This document shows, in pieces, positions 1 to 15,249 of a stretch of 64,000 nucleotides of DNA (positions are counted from its first letter, which is position 1; the number at the start of each line of letters is the position of its first letter). The notes beneath the pieces were generated by a model. The model did not search any database. It was not told the origin of the DNA and saw only the letters and a list, made by a program, of their open reading frames with translations. The DNA is from Lentinula raphanica (Eukaryota; Basidiomycota; Agaricomycetes; Agaricales; Omphalotaceae): NCBI GenBank assembly GCA_027919835.1, contig JANVFP010000010.1, positions 124,001 through 188,000 on the forward strand. The letters are read 5' to 3'. Made by a program: the position numbers and the translations under genes.

Positions 1-1750
1 TTCTGACAGTACCATCGCCTTCGTATAGACCGTGTAGTCTCCCTGTGTTTTTGTGCCATACAAAGAAATTGCCATCGTCAGACCCCGATGTGACATATTC
101 ATCGCGGGGACCAAGGAAGTTGACTGCGCAGAATGTCTGAGTACATTGATGTTGATAGAAACAGTCGAATTTCTTCGTACCATCTTTCACGGTTTCTACG
201 TTTCGAGCTCCAGAAAAACGTCGAAGAGGTCTCACTGTGTCAACCCAAGGATAAAACTCTGGCCGCTCTTCGTCTTCATTCTCATCCTCGTCTTGATCGT
301 CATCTGTATCTTCTTGTGGTGCATGCGTTGACCATTCATTGATATCCATGGCATGACCTTCTGTGAGTGGAGAAGACTCTGCGGAATGAGTTTCGCGGTG
401 GTGTCTCCGGCGTTTGAGATTCGGAGAAATAATGGAAGACGATGAAGATGAAATACCATCACTACTTTCTGGGTCATCTAGAGTTGAGAACAGATACACC
501 CCGTCGGCAGAATATGAGAGCAGGACCTGCGGAGACCCATGAAATTCAGCGTGTATTCGGAAGTCGAAGATCTATACTATAAGACGCACTTCATGTCCAT
601 TCTCTGCCGACATTCGGGCTCCAGTGATGTGCTCTCTAGCATATCTACTAGTTTTCCGTTGTTCAGCGCGCCCAAAACGGCGAACACAAGATGTGATGAG
701 TCCTTGAGTATGCACATCCTGCTTGCGTCCTGTGAAACGTCTATCAAACAGATAACCCTGTCAGATTTGCAGAATTAGAGCGCATCGTTCAGAGAGGTTT
801 GGAAGACGACTAACATAGGGAGAATCTCCAGCGACAACACAATAGTAACCGGATGTAGCGAGTGTCGAGAGTTCGTGGTGAACTTGCAGCAACGGAGTAG
901 GACATTGATTTCGACATACATGCTGGGTGCGTAGATCATGTTGACGGACTGTGCCATCCTTGTAGAACAAGCTCGAGTGACACTTCTCAAGGCGAAAGAA
1001 GAATATAAATACTTGCCTCCGAAACTGTGAGGAATCGGTCGGGACTCTCCTCCGTGACGATTCGCTTGACCCGATCCTCATGGCACCGCAGAGTGTTAGT
1101 CATTGCTTGCGAAGCATAATACTCATGGGGCCGGACATTTTCTCCAATAGCACTGGGGACTCTTCCAAGGTTCTTCCCGAGATCGAACACGCGAACTTGT
1201 CTGTCCCCAGCGACTGTGACACTGTCGCAGGAAGTAAGATGGAAGTCTAAGCGGATTTCGAGGTCGCTTTGCTTACATTCGATTGGAAGAAGGGAGCATT
1301 GCGGTATTAAAAATATTGGCTGAATGTCCGGTATGGATTACAGTGCGACATACGAACGGATAGTCGTCCAAGGTGTTTGTTGGATCCGATTTCCAGATCT
1401 GCACTCTGGATGGAGTGTATCAATATTTCGCTGCAGTGGGGTGCCATTATTTGAGAGCATACGTAGTATCATCTCCTGCACTGAGCAAAAGTTCTCCTCC
1501 CCGCGCCCAGTGGAGGGCGTTAACGCATCTGTCCTTTGAGAGTCACAATGTGTTTGCATGAATTGAATGTCACTAACCCAGCATGTCCATAGTTTCTGTT
1601 ATCACCGAGTACTTGGACTCTATCCCAAGTCCGCGCAAGAGATCTACTCAATGCCCTTTTCTGAATCCGCGTTGATAGAGAGAAAGTAGGAATAGGCAGA
1701 TTCAAATAAGGGTCCGTCGAGAAAGAACTAGAGTAGGAATTGAAGCCCAT
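1..1750 (-). CDS. WD40 protein of the DCAF6/DCAF8/WDTC1 type (3' end beyond window)
   Basis: A spliced minus-strand gene whose C-terminal part leaves the window at base 1. The N-terminus has an LSTRIQKRAL stretch and then GHxGxVNALHWARGGELLLSAGDDT, a first WD40 blade. Further blades read VTVAGDRQVRVFDL, then DGTVRQHDLR followed by a CPTPLLQV and ELSTLA segment and VVAGDSPY. An acidic stretch (EEDTDDDQDEDENEDEE, near 250-310) precedes a last visible blade with YVTSGSDDGNFFVW. This order matches the CUL4-DDB1-associated WD40 family that recruits substrates to a ubiquitin ligase; that role is inferred from the family. The start at 1750 (MGFNSYS) is preferred; an in-frame ATG at 1813 is possible. 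It lies 204 bp downstream of the PEP4 stop on the same strand. Introns are short (about 50-60 nt), for example the one that ends near 1382. Confidence 0.75.
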
Positions 1751-1954
1751 CGAGACATGCAAGTTGAGTCTTGAGGTACAAGATAATATAATTCGAATGC
1801 ACGAATGGTTCATTCAAAAATATGTCATGAATATCGGAATATGGTCTACTTACTTCCGGCGAGGTCATTACAATACAGACAAGAGAACAGCATATATGTA
1901 GAACAGGAATATTGTACTATGTGATTGAACGTCCGGAAACATTTCCCTCTCCAC

Positions 1955-3562
<1,608 letters not shown>

Positions 3563-3711
3563 GATGGTCGTTGAGGTTAAAGTAGCGCAGTGACGCCTCC
3601 GAGACTTTGTATCGATTATGTAAAAACTCCACGTGACCTAGATCTCCCTCTGTTAACTTCAAGTTCCACTAAGCAAGGCTTCGCGCCTCTCTATTTGGAT
3701 TATCCGTCCGG
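3563..3711. promoter_or_regulatory. Divergent promoter between PEP4 and TRA1
   Basis: The 149 bp between two opposed start codons must hold both promoters. It contains the sequence ctccacgtgacc (E-box-like CACGTG) near 3628. No clear TATA box is visible in either direction. The promoter role is inferred from position only. Confidence 0.4.
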
Positions 3712-6700
3712 ATGGCTGCTAATACTGGGGCGGACGTGTCCGCGTACATAGCCTCTACGGCTGATCTTGAACAACGGGCTGCACGCATTGCCGACCCGAG
3801 TATAGGTGTGTACTCATCCTGGTAGCATTTTCCATCTAACAATTTGTGGCGCATTAGATCTATCCACAAAAAATGCGGTTGCATGCGAAATCCGAGACTT
3901 GCTCGACACAATACGGGATATAGACACCCTCCGTGTTTTACCATGGCTGATTCCTACGCTTCTTGATCTTCTTCGCACTGGAGAGCCTGTGTTTCGCAAG
4001 GATGCTTCCGAATACCAATTCCGAAAAGCTCTGTTGGAAATCCTAGTTCGTATACCTGTTGGAGAGCCTGCACGAGCTCAATCTGCCTCTATCATCGATT
4101 GCATTCATCACCTTCTCCGAACCGACAACGAAGACAATGTCATACTGGCTTGCAAAGTCTATATGGATCTAGTCAAAAACTACAGATGCATCACGGAGGA
4201 GAACATGGCCAACTTCACCACCATATTCCAAGAATCTCAACATCGAATGGAGGTCGTTGCGAACAAGTACCTCGCAGAAGATTCAGTCATCATTGAGCCT
4301 AATGAGGCTTTCCTTGGGATGGATAGTCCCAAAGTTGTAGCCGAAATGAGTTTAGACATGGCCTTGTTCTCTCAAGCTTCTCGTGGCCAGATAGCATCCA
4401 ACATCAAGGCTACTATCCAGTCCTCCTTCAATCTCCTGGACGTCGAATCACCTGCACAGAGTAAAGCACGTCTAGATGCGGAGGCTATGGGATCCATCTG
4501 GGCTGGAATGTCACCAACCGTCAAAAACACTACGCTTTATCACGACCTCCTTAGTGCACAGATCAAGGCGCGTCTTTATTTGTTCTTCGAGAATTCTTGT
4601 ACTCATTCGTTCACAGATGCTCTCGTATCTCGCTTTCGTTATGCGACACACCCCAGAACAAAGCGACAGTTACGGGGATCGCCTTATACTGCATGCCCTT
4701 CGGTTACAACAGGACTGTCCAGCCAGTGCGATAATGTTGCGAAAGGTCACGATTATCTCATAAAATCACTGTGCTCTTGCTCAATCGTTTTGTAGGAACT
4801 CATCGTCGTCTTTCGACATCTGATGGCTACACCTTACCGACGAGCTTTGATTCCACATTTGGATAAGTTGCTCAACGAGCGTCTTCTAGTTGGAGAAAGT
4901 CTTACTAGCAAGGAAATGCTTCGGTGTGTGGTGTATCAAATGTTATGGGACAGCAATTGATTATTCCATAGAGCCCAGACGTACACTGCTACTGCCGATC
5001 TGTTCCATCACCTTAAGCCTGAACTCAACAGCTCCCAACTGACAAAAATCGTCCATATGTATTCAAGGCTTCTCCATAATTCCGCACTCGGCAACAATCT
5101 TCATACACTGTTCGCGAAGGTTTTGATAGGTCTCAGCGACGCTATTGTAACCAAAGACACACCTCAAAATGCTGCGTACCTCATATCTTTGACGTTCAAT
5201 ACTTGCCTTGACCGTTTGGAAGCTTTGACCGTGATACACGAAGAGATCGCTGCAGCGGCAGAGAAAGCAAAAGATACGGACGCGGTCATCATCAACGACG
5301 CCTATATCGAAAAGGCTCGACCAGTGGGCGGCGCTGTGTATGCGTTAGAAAAACCTGAGGAGATCATGATGGGTAAATATGGCACTACGTTCTTGACGAA
5401 TGACGCTGACTGTGCCTTTAGAATCCCGCCTTCTGTTTCGCACACTGTTGCACGGGTTTCGAGTATGCCTCGCGACGCTTAAGAAATGCGAAGGCCCTGC
5501 ACCAGACGGGACTCTTATATGTAGGATGTTTGAAGGCTGCATTCGATGCATGACATACTTCGAACTGGACCGCCCTAATGAACCGGTGGATGTCATAGAT
5601 TGGTTCGCTCCCATCCTCATAGAAGTCAATCCACATGTCTTCCAAGAGGTTTGGACGCAGAAGATTGATTTCTTCTTTGGTTTTGCTCAAAAGAAGATCA
5701 TCCTCTTGAACATTTGCCAGGTCCTTTTCCAGAAAGACACCTGCTCCCCGACACTCCTGGCCATAGTTCTCAAATTCCTGGTAGACAGATTACCGTTGCT
5801 CGGCGAATACGATGATCTTACCGCAGCCGCGACGATCCGCTGGTTCAAAATGACATTCGGCTCCATAACCTTGTTCCCTCAAACCAACGAGCCCATCTTG
5901 GCTTCTCATCTGGCAAAGTTGCTCATGGACTGTTTCCCATTAGCAGTGAAAGCATCAAAACCGACTCACTACTTTCTCCTCCTCAGGGCACTTTTCCGGT
6001 CGATTGGTGGTGGCGGCGGACGCTTTGAGCTCTTGTATAAAGAGGTCCTTCCACTATTACCAGAAATGCTCGAGTGTCTCAACCGACAATTTCTCTCATC
6101 AGAAGGACCCACTCGTGATATGATAGTCGAACTCTGCCTTACGGTCCCACTGCGTTTGACTCACCTTCTTCCATATCTGACCTATCTTATGCAACCTTTG
6201 GCTGTTGCTCTGCGAGGAGGACCTGAACTTGTAGCTCAAGGATTACGAACCTTAGAGCTCTGCATCGACAACCTCACCCCTGACTTCCTGGACCCCACAC
6301 TCAACATTGTTCTGAGGGAACTAATGGATGCCCTCTCCAGTCATTTGAAGCCGTTGCCTGCAAACCATCACCTCGCGCACACCACTATCCGTATCCTGGG
6401 GAAGCTTGGTGGGCGCAACCGCAAGCTCCTAGCGAAAGAGCCTGCTTTGGAATACAAACATCACTCGGATGATCCTACAATGACTATTGCATTCCTCGGC
6501 GTTGATCAACAAATTCCTATGCAGCCTGGAGTAGTCTTGGCTCGCCAGAACTTAGCAAAAGGATCCACAACAACGGCGGTTCCTGCGTATGATTTCGTAG
6601 AGGCAGTTTTGTCTTCTCTCGTGGACCAAGTGAGTTCAGCGCCCAATTTCTGCAATGTATCGTACTGACACTTCTATATCTAGGGCGTCAGAGGGCGCAA

Positions 6701-9700
6701 GGCCGAAGAACTCTTTGTCAGGGCCTTCGAGGGTGCGCTTGATGCAGTCCATATAGACGAAACCCAGGAGAAAGCCGAGACTTTCATCAGAAAACTCTCT
6801 CAAGCTGTGTTCGAGGCGGAACTCAAGAAGGAACCTTCACGCGAAACTTCGTCATATCGAGCCTCTACATTGTTATCCTCTTATATGGACGCACTCCCCC
6901 ATACTCTGGCTCGTCTTCCCGCTGATCAAGCTAACAAAGCTCGCAGTTTGATTGCTTCTATCGTCCAGGATTTGGTAGCCCAGGCAAAGCGCGATAACTT
7001 CAACATGCAGGACGTATATCTCATTCTGCATCAACTAACCAACAGGTTCACTGCCCTGTGCTTAGATGATTCCTGGTCCCGAAAAATCGCTGGATGTGCC
7101 TGTATCAGGATGATGACAGAAGCTCCAGAAATTGGTACCAGGTGGGTACGCGAACGCGAAATTGATCTCGTCCGTACCTTGCTGCATATCTTGAAGGACC
7201 TCCCAGCGGATCTACCTGAAGACGTGGATGGTATCATCGAAGTTCTGAAGGAGGTTTTAAGGATTGGAAGCTCCGATATCGACTTTCATTCAGATGCTGC
7301 GACTCAACCGCAGACTAGAAATAAGCTCATCGCTCTAGTCGGTGTTTTCTTCCCCGAGCTTCAGAGTGCGATACCCGTCGTTCGTCAAGCCTCCCAAGCT
7401 TGTATCGACTTCCTGGTGCAGATAAGCGGAAGACCCGCCGTTGATCTGCTGCTACCTCATCGGGAACGAATGCTCATTGGTATCTTCACAAAACCTCTAC
7501 GAGCTTTGACATTTCCCATCCAGATTGGGCTGATTGAGGTTGTACGATACTGCGTCAGCTTGACTCCTCCTTTACTGGATCTCAACGACGAGTTACTCCG
7601 GCTTCTTCACGAAACTCTTGCTTTGGCTGATGCTGAAGATGCGGCCTTGCTTGGCAGAAGTAATCCGAGGCAGGGCATGATCGAGATGACCAAACTTCGG
7701 GTGTCCTGTATCAAATTGTTGACTGCTTCCATGCCTATGACAGATTTCTTCCAGAAACACCCTCAGACGAGGCAAAGGTATGGTATAGTGATCTCCCTTG
7801 TGTCTTTCCGAAGATTAACGCTCAATTCTCAGAGTGACTGGAGTGTACTTCAAATCTTTATATTCTCCTTCCTCTGAAGTCAAGGACGTCGCTCATGAGG
7901 GCCTCAGAATGGTCCTAGCTCATCAAAGCAGGTTACCAAAAGAGCTTTTGCAAACTGGATTACGCCCTATCTTGATGAACTTGGCTGACCCCAAGCGTTT
8001 GTCTGTCCCTGGGCTGGAGGGTTTGGCTCGGCTGTTGGAGCTCTTGACCAATTACTTCAAGGTTGAAATAGGGCACAAGCTACTCGATCATTTTCGTTTT
8101 GTTGCCGATCCTCAAATGCTGCAGGCATCATCCAGATCACCCTTAGGTGAGAACGAAGGCATTACAAAGCTTGTCCGGCTTGCAAATATCTTCCATCTCT
8201 TACCCGCTGCGGCTAATATATTCCTCGATAACCTTGTGAATGCTATTGTCCAAACAGAGGCCCAGATGCATTTCTCCGGTCAAAGTCCTTTCTCCGAACC
8301 ACTGGCCAAATATCTGGATAGATACCCGGATGAAGGAGTGCAGTTCTTCATTGACAATCTACACCTTCCTCGACATCTGAGAACTTTGAGAAGCATCCTT
8401 CAGGCTCAGCTTGCTCCGAACGTACAGCGTGTCCTCGCATCTCGTACGAACACCATTCTGGCCATTGGTATACACAGTAACGATCACATAATCCCAGCTC
8501 TTTCGCTCTTCGCAGATCTGGCTGAGCTCGATCATTGTTGGATTTTAGACCATGCCAACGTGATGGAATCGTTGCTTGCTTTGTGGGACACAGGGATGCG
8601 ACAACCCGAGCGAGAGGTCATACAACGTCACAACTTGATGATGTCAATTTTCTGTTCAGCACTCAAAGCTTCCCCTCGAATAGATCTCATCTTCGCGCTC
8701 GTTGCAATCTATACCCGCAACCTCGAAATTGACACGGTCCGAACGACACATTTTCTATATCAACATGTCGCACTCAGCAGCGACACCATCTTCCAGCGAA
8801 ACCTACTCCTCCGCTTCCTGACCTGGTTCGAAACGAGTACCTGCTCTTCGTCTCATAAAGCATACTTTATCCGCTATATCGTATCCCCCACACTGCTCGT
8901 CCATGCACAACGAAACTCCTCCAAGCAGCATCTTTTGGACACCTCATTCATCGATCGTCTCCACAGCCTCATTTGGCGCCGCATTCTGGAGGGAAATCCC
9001 TTCACAGAGACTGATGACATGTTCAAAATCGAGCTGTTGCATCTCACTACTATCCTAGTCCAACATTTTCCTTCATTAGTGAGCCATGTTCAAAAAGATA
9101 TCCTCAAATGTGCTTGGCATTTTGTTGGATCCTCCGACGATCCAATCGTGAAGCAGACTGCCTTTCTTCTGAACGCTCGCTTCTTTGCTGCTTTCCAAAC
9201 GCCTGCTAAATTTATCCTGCGGACTTGGAGTGAACTTCTTCGAGCCCCACAAGCGGAAGGTCGTGCGGCGCTTCGACAAGAGGCATTGGCTGTCCTTGCT
9301 CCGTCACTTCCCAATGAACCTGCGGAGAACGGTTATCCAAAGTGGGCGGTAACGGCGCGGCGATTATTGGCTGATGATTTTTCACAAACGCTTGCCGTCT
9401 ATCATCTCATGATCAAACAGCCTACTCTTTATTACCCTGTGCGCCGACTTTTCATCACATACATGGTGAACTCTCTCAATAAGCTTGGTTTGATGTCAAC
9501 AAGCAATTACGAGACCCGTCTTCTGTCCATCGATATTCTCCAAGTAATCTTCGACTGGGAGCAACAAGCCCTTCAAGAAAGGGAAAACCCTGATGCAAAA
9601 GACATCTGGTTGACGCCTTTAGGTTATAGAGAGAACATGGTCAGCTATTTGGTGCGACTATCCACCATAATCAATGATCCTCCAGGCCGAGCGACATTGG

Positions 9701-12700
9701 TTCCTAGAGCCTTGTCATTACTTCAACGAATGGTAGGGCCCAAGGGTTGGACGGATGTTGTTTTTGGTATGCGCTTTTTCTCGCGCGCACTCGAAATGGT
9801 ATGTGAGGGTTGGATTTTCAACATTCTTTATTGACCCCTTGCTAGGGCGATATGAACACGGAACCAGCTCTAGCCTCAGCCGTGGCATCAGCCAGAGTAC
9901 TTCAAGTGATAGCATCCGAGCAGAGTGAACAGTGGTGGAACTCTAACGGGGTTGTACTGCAAAAACTTGTCCGCAAAGGCCTGCTGACTGAAGAATACGG
10001 TCTCCATGATGCTCTTCATCCAATCTTCGATCGCCTTGCTCATATGTATCCTCTTCCCAAAGAGGATGAAGATCCTCAAGGTGAAATGGGCGAGTTCCAT
10101 TCCTGGATTTACACCTCTATCAACGACGGATTGCGGAACACCACTTCGCTTCGTGGTGTTTTGATGATGCTGAAATCGGTTGTTCAAGTGAATCCAGAAC
10201 GTATCGAGCATTTCAGTCCGCACCTAATGAGGCTCCTTGGGAAAATTCTGAAGGAGCATGTATCTACCACCACCATTGTGCATGTCATGGACACAAGCTC
10301 CCGGCTTCTCGTCTCGGTTCTGGACATCTGCGAAATGTCGGTAGCGTTCCTCGGAGAGCAGAGGAAATGGCTCATAAGCAACCTGGTCATCATGATGGAA
10401 AAGTCCAAGAATACCGCTCTCTGCCGTTATATCCTGGATCTACTCAAATCTTGGTGTCTCGTGAAGCGGGAAATCTACCCTACGATGAAGGAAAAGGCCT
10501 CTCTACTACTCAAAATGGTACATTTCGAGCACAAGAGTGATTCTCTGTTCAACGCTTTCCTTGAACTCGTGTATGAAATTTACACAGAGCCTTCTCTACG
10601 GCGAAGCGATTTGACCGCTCGTCTAGAACCGTTGTTCTTTGTCGGATGTCGCTCCACTGATTTCTCGCTCCGGGAACGTTTCTTGGATCTCCTAGATGTC
10701 AGCGTACCTCGGTCACTCTTCAGCCGTTTGATGTATATTTGCGCAGTTCAGAGCTGGGAATCTGTCGCTGATCATAACTGGCTTCACATCGCGCTTCATC
10801 TCTTTCTCGGTGCCGCTGATCAGGATGCCACTCCATCACACGAGCGTAGGCCGGTAATCTCAGCTGTCTCCCGCCCAAAAACTCAGGACTTAGTACGCCC
10901 AATGCTGCGTCTAGTATCGGCCACACCTCAGGGGATTCACGATATGTGGGTATCTGTCTTCCCTGCCGCTTGGGCATGCCTTTCACGGCGGGAACAAGGG
11001 GACTTGACGCAGCATATGATCAATCTACTTAGTAGGGAGTATCACATCAAACAAGCCGAGATGAGGCCTAACGTTATTCAGACTCTGCTCACTGGTCTAC
11101 ATGCATGCGTGCCACCTGTGGTTCTCCCTCCTCACCTCATCAAATATCTTGCGAAAACATATGGCGCATGGTATATCTCATTGGAGATTCTTACAGACTC
11201 GCTGGAATATTTGAAGGACGACGAATTGACGCTCCGAGATAATGCCCTGGACTCTCTTGCTGATGTGTATTCTGAACTTGCTGAAGATGACATGTTCTAT
11301 GGCCTGTGGCGACGGCGCTGTCTCCAGCCGGAAACGAATAATGCGATTGCCCTAGAACAGAACGGTATGTGGGATCAGGCAATGAACGCTTACGAGACAG
11401 CACAGCAACGTGCACGAAGTGGCGCCATACCTTACACTGAACAGGAGTACTGTTTGTGGGAAGATCATTGGATTCTCTCAGCAGAGAAACTCCAACAATG
11501 GGAGCTTTTGTATGAACTCGGTCGAAACGAAGGGAATCATGATTTGATCTTGGAGAGCGCGTGGCGGGTAAAAGACTGGCTGGAGAACCGAGAGGCCCTT
11601 GAAGATCATATCGCTCAATTACCCGAAGCGCCTACTCCACGTAGGCGAGTCTTCGAAGCTTTCCTTGCATTGCTGAAGTTGCCGTCACCCCTTGAGAAGA
11701 ACTCCGAGTTCACAGTCATTCTTGAAGATGCCATGCAATTGGCACTTCGGAAGTGGGTTTCGTTACCTCCACATCTGTCTCCCGCACACGTCCCTTTACT
11801 ACAGCACTTCCAACAATTTGTTGAACTGCAAGAGGCTGTGCAGATCTTTGGGTCCCTGGCTGCAACTAATGCTCAGAACCTAGAGAAGAAATCTTCGGAA
11901 CTCAAGATGGTTTTGCAAGCCTGGAGAGAGCGTCTCCCAAATCTCCACGACGATATCAGTATCTGGAGCGATCTTGTGGCCTGGAGACAGAACGTATTCC
12001 ATTCAATCAATAACGCCTATATTCCACTCATAACGCCCTCTACGCAGAGCGGGGCTGCTAATACGAATACAGCAGGATATCGAGGATACCATGAAACCGC
12101 GTGGATAATCAACCGCTTTGCTCATGTCGCCAGGAAACATGACCTCCTCGATGTTTGTCATACGGCTCTTGCAAAGATATACACGTTGCCTAATATCGAG
12201 ATTTCGGAGGCATTCCTCAAGCTTCGCGAACAGGCTCGATGCTATTATCAGAAGCCTAATGATTTACAAGCTGGCCTGGAAGTCATCAATAATACGAATC
12301 TCGTATATTTCTCCGTATCTCAAAAGGCTGAATTCTTCACTCTCAAGGGATTGTTCCATGCTCGTTTTGATCGGCACGATGATGCAAATGCTGCTTTTGG
12401 CCAGGCCGTTCAGCTGGACATGAACCAAGCAAAGGCATGGGCTGAGTGGGGACGATGGAACGATCGTATGTTCAAAGAGCATTCCAAAGATCTATCATAT
12501 GCAGGTAACGCAGTCAGTTGCTATCTCCAAGCCGCAGGTCTCTACAAAAGTGGGAAAAGCCGACCTCTTCTCGCCCGCGTGCTATGGCTTCTGAGCATAG
12601 ATGATAATACTTTCACTGTCTCCCGCGCCTTCGATACCTATAAAGGGGAAGCTGCGTTCTGGTTCTGGATTACCTTAATTCCTCAACTCTGTTCTTCTCT

Positions 12701-15190
12701 TTCGCACCGCGAAGTGAAACAGGCTCGTTACGTTCTGCTCAATCTGGCCAGACTTTACCCCCAGGTGCATTGCATTAATTCATATCTTGATTCATATGCT
12801 GATCCAAATCTCATTGTTCTAGGCTTTGTTCTTCAATCTGAGGACTACCCGCGAAGAAGTGTTGAGCACCAAGAGAATGGTGGCTCGCCCCGCCATGCCT
12901 CAAACTCAAACAACACCTGTTCGAGCCTCTGAGTCTTCGTCTACTAATGGGAGCGACGTTCCTGGGACAGGATCGGACCCGAACGGCTCACAGACTTCAT
13001 TGCCCTCCACTGAAAACGCGCAAAGTGCTGCTGCCCCTCAGAATGGGCAACAGTTCGTAGTAGATTCTGCCGTACATCGTCCGACTTGGGACTGCGTGGA
13101 AGAGCTAGTCCAAAATCTGAAAACTTCATTCCCTCTTCTCATTTTGAGTCTTGAAACATTGGTTGACCAGATAATCACTCGATTCAAACCGAACCACGAG
13201 GAAGATATATATCGACACATATCAATGCTCTTGCAAGACGCGTTACAGGTATGGTCTTTTCCATCCGTTTGATAGTTGCAACACTCATTCTCGTCCAGCA
13301 CCACATTGTCCGAGTCAACCAAACCGACGACGACGGTCAGCTCACTAGTTCAACAATGCAGAACTTGCATCGCTTAGCACAAGGAATATCTCATGCTCAA
13401 GTAAAGGTATGAGACCAATGAAAGCCTAATGAATCACCGTCTGAATGATTTGCTTGACACCTCATAGAAACAATACGAAGAAGACTTCATCGCTACTAAA
13501 CTCACTCACTATGAGTACATTCAACGGTTACAACAGTGGCGGGACAAATACGAAGTGCTTCTTGACAGCCGTCCACGAGTCCAGCCTCTCGATAGTCTAA
13601 GCCACTACCTCACTGAATTCCAATACAGTAAGGTAGATGAGCTAGACGTTCCTGGGCAATATACAGAGGTACGAAGGTGATATAGTGAGTGTTTCAATAC
13701 AATCTCACGGCTGTTACAGGACAAAGACAACAATCAAAACTTCATCAAGATTCAGAAACTCGTACCAAAATTCGAGAATACGCGATCCCAAGGTTGTTGC
13801 TGGAAGCGCATCACCATCCATGGCAGTGACAATTCTCACATTCCCTTCATTGTGCAACTCCCTTACCATCGAACCTTCCGTCGTGAGGAGAGAGTTTCCC
13901 AAGTGTGTCGAACGTTCAACGGGTAGGCAGACATGATTGCGCACAAGTGAATTACGATATCTGATTGTTCATTGACATAGGGTTTTCTCCCGGAAGAAGG
14001 AAACTCGGAAGAGAAACCTCAACTTCCATCTACCAGCCGCAGTCTCATGTAGTCCGAACATACGATTGTATCAGTTGGACTCGTCATATATACCGCTTTC
14101 GGATATTTACGAACTGCATTGCGAATCGATGGGCATCCAGCGAGAAGATCCCACTCTCTACTCTTGTGAAAAGGTCAAAAAGCTGGTACGGGAATGGAAG
14201 CAATCTGGACGCCCTGTATGGATTTTCGCTCTCAATCTGGAAACTCATCTGACGAAATTGCTCAGTTCAACAAAACTGATTATCTGGCCTTGAAGAAGAG
14301 TGTCATTGATGAAATTTCTAGCAAGATGGTCCCAGATGATGTCCTGAATAGGGTAGGTCCGCAACTTAGTTTTGTGAACCACCATCGCTCATTTCACAAG
14401 TACATGATACGCACAATGGATGGCCCCAGCTCGCTGTGGCGAATGCGAAAGCAATTCGCTCTCCAACATGCTGCTAACAGCTTCATGACCTTCGTCTTCT
14501 TCATGTCAAGCCGTCAACCTGCTCGATTTGTCGTTTCCCGTTCTACCGGGCAAGTTGCCATGACTGAGCTGCTGGCAGGTAAGACCTGAGATTGAGGTTG
14601 AGGTTCGTGTATCGTGTTTTGTTGATTGTCATAACAGGAATGGCAATGCAAACACCCATATTTGCTACAAGCGACATCGTTCCATTCCGCTTTACACCTG
14701 CTTTCCAAACCTTCTTTGGTCCTATCGTCACCGAGGGCATCTTCGCTCCTAGTCTTATGGCAATGGGTCGTGCTTTGACAGAGACTGAGGTAAGCGCTCA
14801 CTTTCGCTACTCATGTAAAACGTTTCGCTGATGGTTTTCACAGTATGCAATGGATACTCCCCTTCGTCTCTTCGCTCGCGACGAGATATGCAGCTGGCTT
14901 ATACAGCGTGGTCGCCCTGTAACTGTTGACCAGGGATTCCGTCAAGCCGTCAACCTGTGCATCGATGCGGCAGTGAATCGTGCAGAGTCCATGGCGTGTA
15001 AGGTGGATCGCGAACAAGTGGGTTCTTAGTTTATTTGGTCCTACATTAGTAGTATAACTGACTGTATTTGGACAACTAGGCAGCATTGGGCAATGTGCCA
15101 GCGCTTCAGACCGTGACGAGCACGATTTCTGCAGCTACAAATCCTATCCAGTTGACGAAGATGGGCGAGATGTACTATCCGTGGTTCTGA
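3712..15190 (+). CDS. TRA1: TRA1/TRRAP-type PIKK pseudokinase, scaffold of NuA4 and SAGA
   Basis: A giant scaffold protein of roughly 3,500 residues that binds activators and anchors the NuA4 and SAGA histone acetyltransferase complexes in the nucleus. Exon 1 (MAANTGADVSAYIAS, from 3712) ends near 3810 and splices to LSTKNAVACEIRD. Long HEAT and FAT regions follow. The C-terminal PI3K-like domain is at about 13,700-15,100, with RLYQLDSSYIPLSDIYE, KMVPDDVLNR and YMIRTMDGPSSLWRMRKQFA. Where an active kinase carries its catalytic HRD-like and DFG-like motifs, this one reads SSRQPARFVVSRSTGQ and VPFRFTPAFQTFFGPI, as in other Tra1 proteins. The protein ends with the FATC motif (QLTKMGEMYYPWF). About fifteen short introns interrupt the frame; the one at 4568-4616 appears to be GC-AG. 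The gene converges with a BRD8-like gene, 59 bp between stops. Confidence 0.95.
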
Positions 15191-15249
15191 GCTCAGGACA
15201 AATTTATGAATCCTTCCGTAACTCTTTCATTCGAGTTTCCATATGTACA

